NCBI RefSeq assembly: GCF_947623445.1
Contig: NC_135248.1
Coordinates: forward strand, 5,952,977 to 6,016,976
Direction of reading: 5' to 3'
Length of the DNA stretch: 64,000 bases
Source: Clavelina lepadiformis
Taxonomy: Eukaryota > Chordata > Ascidiacea > Aplousobranchia > Clavelinidae
In this document: in pieces, positions 24,939-36,206 of the stretch
How the letters are laid out: each line of letters begins with the position of its first letter
Position numbering within the stretch: position 1 is the stretch's first letter
Notes under the pieces: model-generated
The model's database searches: none
What the model was told of the DNA's origin: nothing
What the model saw: only the letters and a program-made list of their open reading frames with translations
Made by a program: the position numbers and the translations under genes

Positions 24939-27610
24939 CTATAAAATACATTTATACATACCATGAGCAAATAATAAAAAGAGCTTTCATTTATTATTAA
25001 CCTTAAGTGTACACCCAAGCAACAAAACCATGATAGGCTGTATTCTGTGGAACATCACTTACATGTTCTTGAATCAAAGTTATAATTTATGGGGACACCA
25101 GATAGTCAATGGTGCATTAAACTCATGAACTAACTACTTTCTGATTATCCATGAAATTATATTAGTGTTAAAAACAAAGATATGCTGGCTGATGTTTCTT
25201 CATTGCTGAAAAAATTTGCAAACCTTCACATGACAAGTTTTAATTGCAGTAGCGGTACTTACTTTAAATCAGCAAGTTCTGTCATTGTTTATTTGTGGTC
25301 TTTCAGTCTGGACTTTGTTTACAAACTTCTTGAAAGCAAACAAATACTGCTGCCAGAATGCCAAGGAACAATATATAGTGAAAGTTGTAATTCAACAGAA
25401 ATTCAAAGCAGCATTGTATTTGTATATACTTTGCTTACTTAGTATCTAAATTCAATAAACAAATTAATCAAAATTTGTGAAATTATCATCTTATTACATA
25501 GAAATGCACCAAACTGGAAGTTTTGCATGATCATGAGAATAAACATTTAACAAATTGGATATTCCTACAAACCTCAATCTTCAATTTCTGCTCATAAACA
25601 TATATCTAATAATATGTTGTCCATGTTACAACACCAATCAAAAGTAATTTTTTTATTCATTAGGTATCCAAATAAGTTGCTTTTAAAGAAGCACAGAAGA
25701 TAAGCTATAAGCTTTAATTCCAGGAACAAATTACTTTTTATAAACTAATGAAAGAATTTTACTTGTTTGTAACATGATATCAGTGTGCTGTGAAACGAAG
25801 TCGAACTTGGTCAAAAGTCAGTAAAAACATGTTGGTTTTATCAACGTTTGATTTTTCGTTAATCAAGCATGTTTGAAATACAGATTTGATGTTCTGCAAA
25901 TCGAAATTAATTCAACTAGAACAGCTATATCTTCTTGACAGAGTTTTCTCAACAACTGTTTGCTGCTGATTAAGTTAATGCGAGGTTGTCATTGGTAGAC
26001 AAACATGGCAACAAAATCTTTCAAATAGGTCGCCAGGGTTGGACATACTTGATCTAGAATATTTTGAAAGTTATAAATATGTATTTGCTTAAGGAAATCA
26101 CTATGACATAAGCAAAGAAATCATGTTTAAAGTTGCAACCTCTTTGATGAATGTTAAAACAACCTAGTTTTGCTTACGTAAAGTTTCAAAAAATATATAT
26201 TAATACTTGTAATTATCTCAAAGTCTTAACAGACAACATTATACTAAAGACGTTGTGTTTTTATTGCTTTTCTTTTCATGCAAAATAAGGTATTTAGCAG
26301 AAACCAGCCTGCAGCATTTTTAGCCATGTGCACTAACATAAAAAATCAACACCTATGCATAACTAAGGATGGCCAAAGTACAGTGCAAGTGTAGAATTCT
26401 GATCGCAAATCCATGATATCAAGTCTAAACGTTTCATATCTTATGAGATGCAACAATGTTAACAAAATGAAATTTAATTCAGTTAAAACAATCCTTAGTC
26501 TTGAATAACCCAACACTTGAATAACCCTAAAGTACTGTAGACCTATGAACTAACTTCTGAAACGGATTCTATTGTGCAAAACTGTTACATACTACAGTAC
26601 TTCAAATAAATAAATGCCAAATTTCGTAACTTGCCTAAGAAATTTAGTGACGGTCGACGTATTTATATTGCGTTTTTGTGTACATCAACTTTGTTATTGA
26701 CGTTCATTTAAAAACTATAAAGGTCCTGAATACTCAACATATGCCTTTCTGTGTTTCTTGTTTTACCCGCACAATAGGTTTGGTTGTCATGGATGGTTAT
26801 GATGGTTAATCACAGCAAAATTTGTGTCTCTGCGAACATAATTTCCCGCTGAAAACTGCCGTACTTTCCAGTCGGGAGGGTAGAAATGCAAATTTTAAAA
26901 TATCTTATCTGAAGGTTAATTAAATCTAAAAGTATTTGGTTCTTATTTATGAAACTGATACGAATTCCTGAACTGATATGATAAGATTGGAAAGTCAGTA
27001 TGGTAGTTTATGAGAAGTACAGGCAAAGACAGCTTGGCTTGGAAGTTGGCTTCAAAGTGCATCTCTGTGGCCTATAGGCTACACACTATAAAGGCTACAG
27101 GCTATAGACACACTACAGTACTAACAACACACTAAAACAGCTTCCGTGGGGCACTAAAGATGCGTCATTTTGCACTAAATGAATAACCTCTATAGCCTTG
27201 ATATAAGTCAACTAGGTCTAGCCTAGGACAGAACTTGTGCACTCAAATTCGGACAATACTAATTTACGGAATAAGAAAACTGAAGAACGACACGCTAATT
27301 TATGGGAAGTGAGAAATTAAAGAATACCTTTTTCAATGTTTGTGGTAACACAATTGGAACATATACGCGGTATTATTTAGTTTAACCAGTTAATAATAAA
27401 AGATATTTCTGTCACAATGTGTTTTGAACTTCCTATAACCTTGAGACAAAATTTTATCGGTGAAGTGATTTATTTATTGTAATTTTCACAAACTGAGGAA
27501 ACTGAGGAACGTGACGTTAATTTATGGTAAGTGAGAAATTACGGAGTATTTTTTCTATGTTTGTAGTAATTGAAATCGCAAATATACTTGGTATTATTTA
27601 ACGTAAAGTG
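24939..27610. other. Stretch upstream of the first recognised DAPP1 exon
   Basis: The initiating DAPP1 exon should be in or beyond this stretch. It must end in phase 2, but no candidate could be supported. The open frame on the plus strand at 25182-25442 has no recognisable content. Confidence 0.35.
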
Positions 27611-27619
27611 TTATAACTT

Positions 27620-27790
27620 GAGAAAAAATGCTTTATCACAATTAATTAATTCTTCGCGATTTTTCCATTCATATGTTGTTACGGTAAATTTAGTGCAATT
27701 TATGCATTTCCAATTTATGTTTCTCACCACAGTTTGATATTCGTGTTCCGTCATATTGAGACATTTTCTGGAGCCACCTGCAGCATTTCT
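27620..27790 (-). mobile_element. PHD-like zinc-finger remnant of LINE ORF1 type (candidate)
   Basis: The minus-strand frame has CLNMTEHEYQTV then NINWKCINC. This C-x-x-M ... W-x-C-x-x-C pattern is the end of a PHD-type finger often found in non-LTR retrotransposon proteins. Only this fragment survives, with no splice sites linking it to a gene. Confidence 0.4.
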
Positions 27791-28253
27791 TTTCGTTGCA
27801 GCCAAGCTTTAAGCAAATTTTTTTTTTAACTTGTAAAATGTTTCAGTTTGAAACTGTTTGCCTATATTGCCAATAATTTCTTGAAATGTAATCCCAAAGT
27901 TCATTATCATAACGGTATAATCTGTACCGGCCATGAGTTAGTTTATAGGAAATCTTCATGTTTATGCTATATTTCTTCCCCAACAGAATCCTAATTTTTC
28001 TAATTTGTACAAAGCTCCAACTATGGTCGCAATTCATTTATTGCGTTAATTTTTGACTGGTATGAGAGTTTGAAGTAAAGGTTAATGACTGGATAGTTGG
28101 TTCTTACAACAGTTAGGGTAGGCTATAGCTTCTGCATACTAAACCATTCTTTGCCAAATCCACATACAATCTTACAGTTGTTCCATTTGACAGAAAAAGT
28201 TGGATTTAGTTAAATCCGCAATAAAAATTTTAAGTATCCATGCTATTGTTCAT

Positions 28254-28443
28254 GGGACCTCTCGAAATACCGCTAAAGGGCTAAGAGAACTTAAGATGTC
28301 TATGAGTAAATTGCTTTAAGAAAGTTAAGAGATTGAAACAATTTGCCCATAGACATCCTAAGTCCTCTTAGTTTTCTTCGTCATCTTAGTTCTCTTGGTC
28401 CTCTTACTCCTTTTATTTCTCTATTAGTAGTTTGAGAGGTCCT
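28254..28443. mobile_element. Foldback MITE with purine-rich arms
   Basis: The left end GGGACCTCTCGAAATAC matches the reverse of the right end (AGGACCTCTCAAACTAC). The pairing continues inward: AAGATGTCTATG on the left corresponds to AGGATGTCTATG on the reversed right arm. The whole 190 bases can form one long imperfect hairpin. No coding capacity is seen. Confidence 0.65.
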
Positions 28444-29419
28444 TAATGATGTTCTTTTTAATCTGGTATCAATTAAGCGCAATCAAAGCATGAGTAAAAA
28501 TGTCGGCAAGAGACAAATTTAAAACGTCCACATTTTTAGCCAAGTACAGTATTTACTTACCCTTAATCTTCCCTGTCAAAGATGCCCGTATAATGAGCAT
28601 ATATATTCTAGAGATTATCTGTAAGAAATGCGTCTAATTCAAGCTAGAACTACGTAAATTAAAAACGGAAAATTAAGATAACATGATGCTTAACACTTTC
28701 CAACCTACATGAAGTGGGTTATAAGTTAATCAATGAGTAATCAACATCAATTGCAAATATTAGACTAGCACCGAAGTCTTATTTCATTCAAAACATTCAC
28801 AACATCTTTATTTCAGTGCAGAAAAATCAGAAATAATGTTAACCTTCAGAGTGCGAACCTATAATGAACAGGGGCTTAGTATGAGTGTTTGTAAGCATAT
28901 CACCATTGCCATAATATGATAAAGATTATGTTCAATTAATACTGTAAAAATGAAAATAGAGTTACATATTGGAAAAACATTTCTGTTATGAGAACTCACG
29001 TCCCTAAAACCAAGCTCATTTTCACTTCTACGATTAACCAAAGCACCCTTCACTGTAAAGAACTATTTAACGCTATCACACTTATAACGCAAACTGATCA
29101 ATTAATCCGCATTTATTCTTGAACTGCTAAAAACCGACTACCCCCAAAATATACATGCTCAGCTTTTATATTTACCAAAAGTGTCATACAAAGAGATAAA
29201 AACAGATACAAAAAACTCTACAAGGTGCTAATTTATGAAATGCATCAAATATAAAACAAAAAATAGAAGATGCGTGTTGCGATGCTACCTAACGAAGTTC
29301 GTTGCATTTCCGCTTAAACCAACGACGTGGTTAAATTTCTTGTGTTGAATAAATGCTTGATGGCACTTTTTTATCTAATTTCTTTATTTTTCTGCTGGTA
29401 TATGTGCGCCGGTTAAACA

Positions 29420-30060
29420 GTGTTGCATTTAATCCGATATCGGCGGGGTCCAAAGGTGAATTTATTGAGTGCGTTTTTGTTTAACTTGGTTTTTGTGCAT
29501 TTGTCACTAACCACCAAACATAAAATGGAGCTACAAGATGGGCTGCAAATCCGATACCGATTTGATGGAGGACTATTCAATCTGCATCACCTCAAAGCTA
29601 AAACAATAACTTAGTCCAACTCCGTGTTTGAACTACTGCAATTTGCCGACGACACAGCTGTGGTCTCTCATGACCCACAGTCTCTACAATCCGTGTTGTT
29701 ATCGTTTAAAAGCAATTATACTCTCGAGCAGGGATGCAAATAAACCATAGCAAAGTAGAAAGGATACCATTCTCTTCCTGCGGTATTTCCCCTGTTGTGC
29801 TACAAATTGAAGACCGACCCCCTAAGTCCTAAGAAGATAGGTCAGTGTAAATATATTGGGAGTTTCATTTCCTCTTTTCGCACCATTGATTTCTGATGTA
29901 AAAAATTGCATTCGTCTTTCAGCAGCTGAATTCGGACACCTCCGAAACCTCGTCTTTTCAAAACAATCCCTTCGTCTGCCCGATTGTCCGATCATCACCA
30001 TATGACGTGTATATAGTTCCGTTTTTTTTGTCAATTGTCCAATTGCACTCATATTAAAAA
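29420..30060 (+). mobile_element. LINE reverse-transcriptase remnant with RT palm motif
   Basis: Pieces in two frames follow the order of a non-LTR reverse transcriptase: LLSAFLFNLVFVHL (end of the preceding block), LQIRYRFDGGLFNLHHLKAKT, then LLQFADDTAVVSHDPQSLQ, which holds the catalytic A-D-D box, and GMQINHSK. After a stop come KNCIRLSAAEFGHLRNLVFSK. Frameshifts and stops show it is dead. The RYRFDGSLFNL-type block marks a different clade from the remnant at 5040-5760. Confidence 0.8.
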
Positions 30061-30824
30061 GTTTTTAATTTTTCAATAATGTTTTTTGCGGTAGTTATGA
30101 ATTTGTTTGGCGTTGTTATTTATGCTCTAATAAAACCTTAATTTAAAATTATTTGAAAAAATATTTCGAAAATTATACAATTTTTCATATTTCTAAATGA
30201 TTTTATGAAAATTTACAGGAGTCTTCTCTTATTTTTTAAGTTGTATGAAATAATTAAATTTATTTGATTATATTTTAATAAGAATGTTTTCTTTTGTGTA
30301 CTAATTAACTTAATTTGAATTTTTTAAATTTAGGCCTACATACTGCTAATTAAACTTAGCTGAAAGTTTTTATTTTCTATGAATTTATTTATATTTGCTT
30401 GAATTTGTATGCATATAATTGACTAGGTTTGTTATGAATTTATATAAATGTTTGTAAATTTACCTAAATTTGTATATTGTATTGTAGCCTATAACTTATT
30501 CAAATTTACACCAATTTCTACAAATTTTATTATTATATATATATTTGTTATAAATCATAACTTTTACAACAGGTAACAAGTGAATTAACAGGTAGGCTAA
30601 CCTATAGCTGAGCTGCTAATAAGTAACCACAGAGAACCAGTCACTAACTTAGTCTGTAAAGCATAATGAGCAAGAGATCCAGGATTGGGAAAAAAACTTT
30701 GATTCACTGCTGTATAAAATGGTAAAACGGTCAAAAATTACTAAAACTTCCAAACATAAACGCGGGATACCACGAATGCTGAATATACGGGTGCTTTCGT
30801 AAAAACTGTGCCCTTGCTCTAACA

Positions 30825-31174
30825 CAGCGGTTCCCAAACTTTTATAAAAATTTTGCGTGGTGGACCCTTTGCAATTATTTTGATATTTCGCGGCCCTATA
30901 AAAATAAAAGAATGCTATAGGAAAAATGAAAAAACCACACCAATTAAAGAAAAAGCAAAAACTATCAAATACGGTAAGCGTTTAATGGGATGGGTGCACT
31001 TGTTTTGCCGCAATTAACTCATCAATGTTTGGTTTGGTTTTGGATAGCGCAACTCTCATGTCGTGTACCCTTTGAAACTGCTTTAAAGCTTTAAAGACTA
31101 ATTCTCATTGCGGACCCTCTGAAACTGCTTTACGGACCCCAGTTGGTCCGCGGAACCGAGTTGGGGAACCGCTG
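30825..31174. mobile_element. Short non-autonomous hAT-like element, perfect 8-bp TSD
   Basis: The ends are CAGCGGTTCCC at the left and its inverse GGGAACCGCTG at the right. CTCTAACA lies directly on both sides (30817-30824 and 31175-31182). The length is 350 bases with no ORF. An 8-bp duplication and CAGNGG-type termini are hallmarks of hAT transposition. Confidence 0.9.
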
Positions 31175-31683
31175 CTCTAACATTAACCTACGTGTGTATT
31201 TTGCGATGTATAACCTACGTTTTTGAACTGGGAAAAAATGTTATAGCTTTCGTTATGTAGGAATTATGAAATGGTATAGGTTAAGTTTTCAGGAAAACAT
31301 TCGCAATTCGTAATTGAGCTATAAGCTATAATTAAATAAAGTTCAACAGAAACGAATAATGTTGACCTTGGTAAAGGTTCCAATTTATTTACGCTTTTTA
31401 CTTATAGTATACAGTAGGCATTGCAATGGGCCCCTGGTTTCCAGAATACATCGTTAGCATATGCTAAACAGTTTTCAGCAAAATACTGGACGGTAGTTGA
31501 TCAACTGAGTGACACTTCATTTGAGTGACATCTCATTTGAGTGACACATTCTTTTAACGTTCATTTGAGTGACAAACAACTCATGCCCAACTGAGTGACA
31601 GTTCATTTGAGTGACACATTGATGAGTAGCCTACTGTTCAAACTACAGTAATGGTTGAGAAATGAGTGGCACATACGATATAA

Positions 31684-31902
31684 ATGCAACAGATAACATG
31701 GTTTCCGTTGCTCTTCACACAAATACAACGGAAACCATGTTATCGTATGACAAGGCAAAAAGAAACCCGCATTGGAAATTTGTTTTCCCAGCAAGAAGAT
31801 CTTCCACAGGAAGTATTTCTCCGCCGAATTGAGCGTAATTTGAAGATCGGACCAACTGCGGAACTAACAGAAGAATTGGACGAGATGGTTGAGGATTCTT
31901 AG
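31684..31902 (+). other. Small open frame inside the GAGTGACA element
   Basis: A 72-codon frame spans the central hairpin and then encodes a charged segment (EDLPQEVFLRRIERNLKIG then an acidic E-rich end). It may be the residue of a transposase or cargo gene. I do not recognise the family, and the part inside the hairpin looks non-coding. Confidence 0.3.
31692..31744. repeat. Perfect 19-bp inverted repeat, 15-base loop
   Basis: GATAACATGGTTTCCGTTG (31692-31710) is exactly inverted at 31726-31744. Beyond it ATCGTATG pairs with CATACGAT across an 11-base bulge, extending the stem. Confidence 0.95.
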
Positions 31903-33563
31903 TTGTTTTTTTGTAGATAGTACTCTAAACTTTGTCTTGTGTGTGTTGTCATCTGTGCACTTACTAATTAACAGGAACTGCAACTTAAACAACAAATGTC
32001 AATCTGTCACTCAAATGAATTACACATTCCTTATCAATGTGTCACTCAAATGAATTAAACAGTACTTATCAATGTGTCACTCAAATGAACTATAATTATG
32101 TCACTCAAATGAACTGTCCCTCAAATAAACTGTCACTCAGATGATATACAACCATACCGGACTTTTTCCTCAAAGTGTAAAACGTTTAAACTGATGATAT
32201 AAAACCTGTGAAGGTCTAGCAATCAGCGCTGTAAAACAGGAAAGACTCTGACACTTCGATTGATTATTATGTCAGAATTACTCGTTTGAGTTACCCACTG
32301 TGAATCATATCATTTTGTTACTCATTGGTAGGTATGTGACTGCACGCATATTTGTACGTATTTACGTATGTATGAGAATGCGGGTTATTTGACAATGTTC
32401 ACGTAAATTTATTTTTCCGGTTGTCATATATTACTTCACTAGACTTGCAACAGGAAACAATCGAGGATGTAAAGACAAATCACTGACTAATCCACATAAT
32501 GTTATTACTGACAGTCAGCATAGGAATAAAATTAGAAAGCGAGCTACTTGTGCAGACGATAGAGGTCAGAAACCGATAGAAATCTATGCAAACTCTGCAT
32601 CTGAAGCGCAGACGTCTGTTTTAACTTCTTGCCAGCCTACAGTAAGTTTCGAGGTTTCGTTTTTAGAAAAACTACATTGCACGCTTATGATGTTATCGTA
32701 AAACCCGTCCAAGTTCAAAACTTTATTAAAAAATGCAACGCGTCAAATTATGTTTATATAATACAGATAAATTGTGGTAAAGTAATATCGTTCGTTGGAG
32801 GAAATCTTTTTCAACACTCTTCTTATATGACTGCAAGATTTCTCGAAGTACAGTATAACCTAAGTATTCCATGCTAGAAAGCAAAATTTTTTTTGCAGTT
32901 TTTCTTGTGATTGTTACCAACGAAAACCGGCAACATTCTCGTTTACATTTGTTAAATTTGACAGTCTGCAAACACTTTATTAAAGTTTTGCAAACTTGTT
33001 GCTTTTGTTAATTAGTACGTTTATAGCCTATGTTTGCTGCAATTGTGTGGGTTAATCTATGCGCTTACAACCAACTCATAATTCACCGTCAGTTAATGAC
33101 CTCAAAGTACATACAAACGTAAACTATAGCCTACAAATGATTGACATGAAATCACTTACGATTCTAAGAAAAAATCTCTGCCAACATTTGTAAAACTGAT
33201 ATGAACGAAGCTCGGAGGCTTAACAAAATTTGTTCAAAATGCCCAATAATAATAATTTGTATATTGTAATCATGAAAACAAATATAAAATTGCAAAAGAA
33301 ACGTTTTTCGCTCGTAAAACATTTACACATCACAGATAGCATTTATAAAGCATAAGATCTACGCCTAGAATCTTTAATTATGAACGACCATCAACAATCA
33401 AGCAGCACGAAATTTCAAAACACATTGCGGAAATCTATGGTTAGTGTTTAGTGACTCTCAGTGGCGTATAGGTAGGGCTTTCTGCGCCCGATTTGAACCA
33501 CGGTATACAACGATTTCGAAATGTCGTATAACTCACCTATTAGATATGCTTCGTAGATCATAA

Positions 33564-33752
33564 CTAGGGCAACCAAAAGTCAATATGGTCAATTTTTTTT
33601 AACCTGCCCAGAATGTTATCAAACAAGCACAAAACAAATTTCAGCTTTGTACGACGTGTAGTATAGAAGTTATTAGGTCAAAATGAGGTCAAAATTTGCA
33701 AATTTTAAGGTCAAAATTTAAACTTTTTAGATCAAAAAACTGGTTGCCCTAG
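33564..33752. mobile_element. Short MITE with CTAGGGCAACCA ends
   Basis: The 12-bp termini CTAGGGCAACCA and TGGTTGCCCTAG are perfect inverses, and TCATAA flanks both sides. The element is 189 bases and non-coding. It holds three AGGTCA hexamers (33675, 33686 and 33708), the first two spaced by five bases. Confidence 0.75.
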
Positions 33753-34465
33753 TCATAACTGATGGTGATAACTGATAAGTAGGGCAAGTTTTTGTTGCAT
33801 TAAAATCGTGCGATACTTGTATTTATTGCTAACAAAATGTGCAGTAAAAAGTTGCATTTATGCACAAGCATTTTAAACGACAGTGATTTATTCAAACGAT
33901 ATATTTATACATCATGCTAAATATTTCCAAATATTATCTACGGAGAAATGGTGATCTTTTACCAACAATTTGCGTAGTATACTAAAACTTCGTTGCACAG
34001 TGCATGAAGTTGCTTGGAAATATAGCAATTTGGCATACATTTCTGGTCTGATGTTTGGTCGGGTCATTTCTACAACTACTTTTAGATAACTATTCAGTTC
34101 GAATTAGTGATCCAAATACAATTTTGCGCAATACTTGATAAAAGTTGCAGTAAAACGTTGCATGTAAGAAAGAAATAATTTGCAATATAAAATCCCTGAA
34201 AACATCGTACTACATAAATTCTGAGCATTAAGGAAGCTGTAAAAAAACTTGCAAAAATTGCAAAAACTTACCCTACTGATAAGTAATCGCACACAAGAAA
34301 ATGCGATGAACAAAAAGGAAAAACATATGAAAACGACAATGACGCTCAAAATTTTGTTTGTGAAGGGTCGTGACCCAATGCGGTGCTAACAGTATTACGC
34401 AGCTTGACGGTCTTTTCTGGTCAACTGCGACAGATGTGAACCGAAATAACAAAATCAAATCATAA

Positions 34466-34473
34466 TGACGTCA
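34466..34473. promoter_or_regulatory. CRE-like palindrome TGACGTCA
   Basis: A consensus cAMP-response element lies about 400 bases upstream of the GPCR start codon. Function is inferred from the motif alone. Confidence 0.35.
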
Positions 34474-34875
34474 TAGTAAACAGCAATCTTAAATTTTACC
34501 TTTACAACATTCTACTGTGAGCACCTCAAAACTGCTATAGCCCATAGTTCATTGTCACCAGTACATTTGTCATTTTCTATAAGTACTATGAAAAATACTG
34601 ACCTCATATTGCGTCCTGACATTTCGTCACTTGCCCTATCCGAGCTACACCTCTGGTGACGATGCAAGCCTGAATAATGCCATTTAAAAATAACAGACGT
34701 GTGTCATATGATAAGCTTCTCGGAAAAGACGAAATAAGTTAATATGTTCGAAAACAACATGCTAACACCAAACGTGAGGCAGGTCAGCGTGAATAATTGT
34801 TCTTTCAACAGAGTTCAACAAAAGTTTATTTTTCCTTTTCAGGTGAACATTTTGATTTCCTTTTTCATAATTACC

Positions 34876-36206
34876 ATGGAAAATCAAACGTATAGTAATA
34901 TCACATTGTTACCCGCAAGTATCTGTTTGAATTATGAATCGTGGGGAAGAGCGTTAACTGCAATTGCTGGATCTATGATAATCTTCGGAAATCTTCTTGT
35001 GGCATTGGTTATATTCAAATATCCGGCACGCAATTTCCGACCTCTTAATTGGTTTATTGTCCAACTGGCAATAGCCGATTTCAGTGTGGGCGTCATTGTA
35101 CTTTGGATTGGAACGTTCTCTGCTTTATTTTTAGACGCTGTTTCACTTATGAGCAGTATTATGTCCTATGGAGTTTTAGCTTCTGCAACGTCCACATCCA
35201 CGCTCGGCGTAATGTTTATCGCATTGGATAGATATTTTTATATTTTAAAACACACATCATACAGAAGCATAATGACACGACGAAAAGTAGCTATAGCAAT
35301 CGCGGTAGCTTGTGTGGTACCCCTTGTTGTATTCATAGTTGGGCCAGCAATTGGGTGGAATTGCATAGAATCGTGCGACTGCAATGTATACAACCGAGAT
35401 CCTTCGATGAGATATTGCTTTGGCGAGTATTGTTCACAGATGATGACGCCGTTTAGGAGTGAAACGGTTTTAATAGGAGGAATCAGTTTAGCATTGTTGC
35501 TGGTTATCTCTATTTTTATATACCTTCAGATATTTTGCAAGGTAAGGGCTGGCAATGTATAGGCTATAAACTCAATGCTTTTGTGTGGTGACATCTTTTT
35601 TCAAAAATCGACTGCGTATAAGACATTGATCATCAACTAATCCATTTTTTTTCTGATAACTAAGGCTTGTGTAATATATCCTTGTACCAAAATTATTTTT
35701 CAAATCTTTAAAAGAAACGCTTTTTCAACAAGATACAAATCAATCTTCACTTTTGTAAATAATCGTAAAATGATTTTAATAAAAATTGAAACATATGTAT
35801 TTAGATACGTTTTCAAGCTACGGCAAGGATGCGACGGCGTCGAGTATCGGAAACCCGCGTGCTGAAGACAATGTTATTAGTGTTGAGCGGGTTTCTTCTC
35901 ACCACCGGACCATTGGCAACTTGCTGCATTATATCTTTCTTTTATAACCACAGAGAGCTGCACTTCGTCATGCGAACATTGGTGGTACTCAGCACTATCA
36001 ACTCTATTCTTAACCCTCTTTTTTATTTCTGGCGTTTACCAGAAATGAATAAAAAGCTCAGGACAATGGTGCGAGACTGCACTGGCATTTGTTGTCCTCA
36101 TTTTCCATGGCACCAAAGAGAGCAACCAGCTCGCAAGGAAAAACCTTATAGATCAAGAGCATCTGAACAACCAGACTCCACGATTCAGCAAACGAAGCCT
36201 CTGTAA
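34876..36206 (+). CDS. Rhodopsin-class (class A) G-protein-coupled receptor
   Basis: Two exons, 34876-35541 and 35805-36206, join in phase 0 (AAG|GTAAGG, TTTAG) and give 355 residues. I chose the ATG at 34876 because it has an ACCATGG context and follows a TTTTCAG acceptor at about 34843. The same frame is open back to 34744. The short N-terminus has NQT and NIT glycosylation sites. Landmarks: GNLLVALVI (TM1), LAIADF (TM2), IALDRY (the E/DRY box, TM3), GWNC (loop 2), TGPLATC (TM6) and NSILNPLFYFW (NPxxY, TM7). A basic tail contains clustered cysteines (CTGICC), likely palmitoylated. The RYxxILKH and TRRKV after TM3, plus the short N-terminus, suggest the MECA branch (melanocortin, lysophospholipid, cannabinoid, adenosine receptors), but the ligand is unknown. 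Confidence 0.9.

Larger units (their letters stand above)
31498..32155. mobile_element. Inverted element with arrays of TCATTTGAGTGACA
   Basis: The left side has TCATTTGAGTGACA at 31517, 31533, 31561 and 31603, plus the variant CTGAGTGACA at about 31505 and 31591. The right side has the inverse at 32005, 32040, 32075 and 32099, plus degenerate copies near 32115 and 32131. The outermost copy on each side is CTGAGTGACA. The innermost repeats also share the next ten bases (CATTGATRAG). About 390 bases lie between the arrays, with a hairpin and a small open frame. This layout suggests a non-autonomous TIR transposon with multiple transposase-binding sites; the superfamily is not recognised. Confidence 0.75.
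32160..34743. other. Intergenic stretch upstream of the GPCR
   Basis: Apart from the MITE at 33564-33752 and a CRE-like palindrome at 34466, I see no gene or named element. The open frames lack recognisable protein content. Confidence 0.4.

Noticed and set aside
25182..25442. 86-codon plus-strand frame near the DAPP1 5' end
   Set aside because: No recognisable content and on the opposite strand to the gene; consistent with chance in AT-rich DNA.
31517..32144. CRISPR array, because of regularly repeated 14-mers
   Set aside because: Repeats are in opposite orientation on the two sides, spacing is irregular, and the surrounding DNA is animal.
34744..34875. N-terminal extension of the GPCR from the ATG at 34744
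   Set aside because: It includes a pyrimidine-rich acceptor at about 34843, lacks a signal peptide, and the ATG at 34876 has a better context and normal N-terminal glycosylation sites after it.
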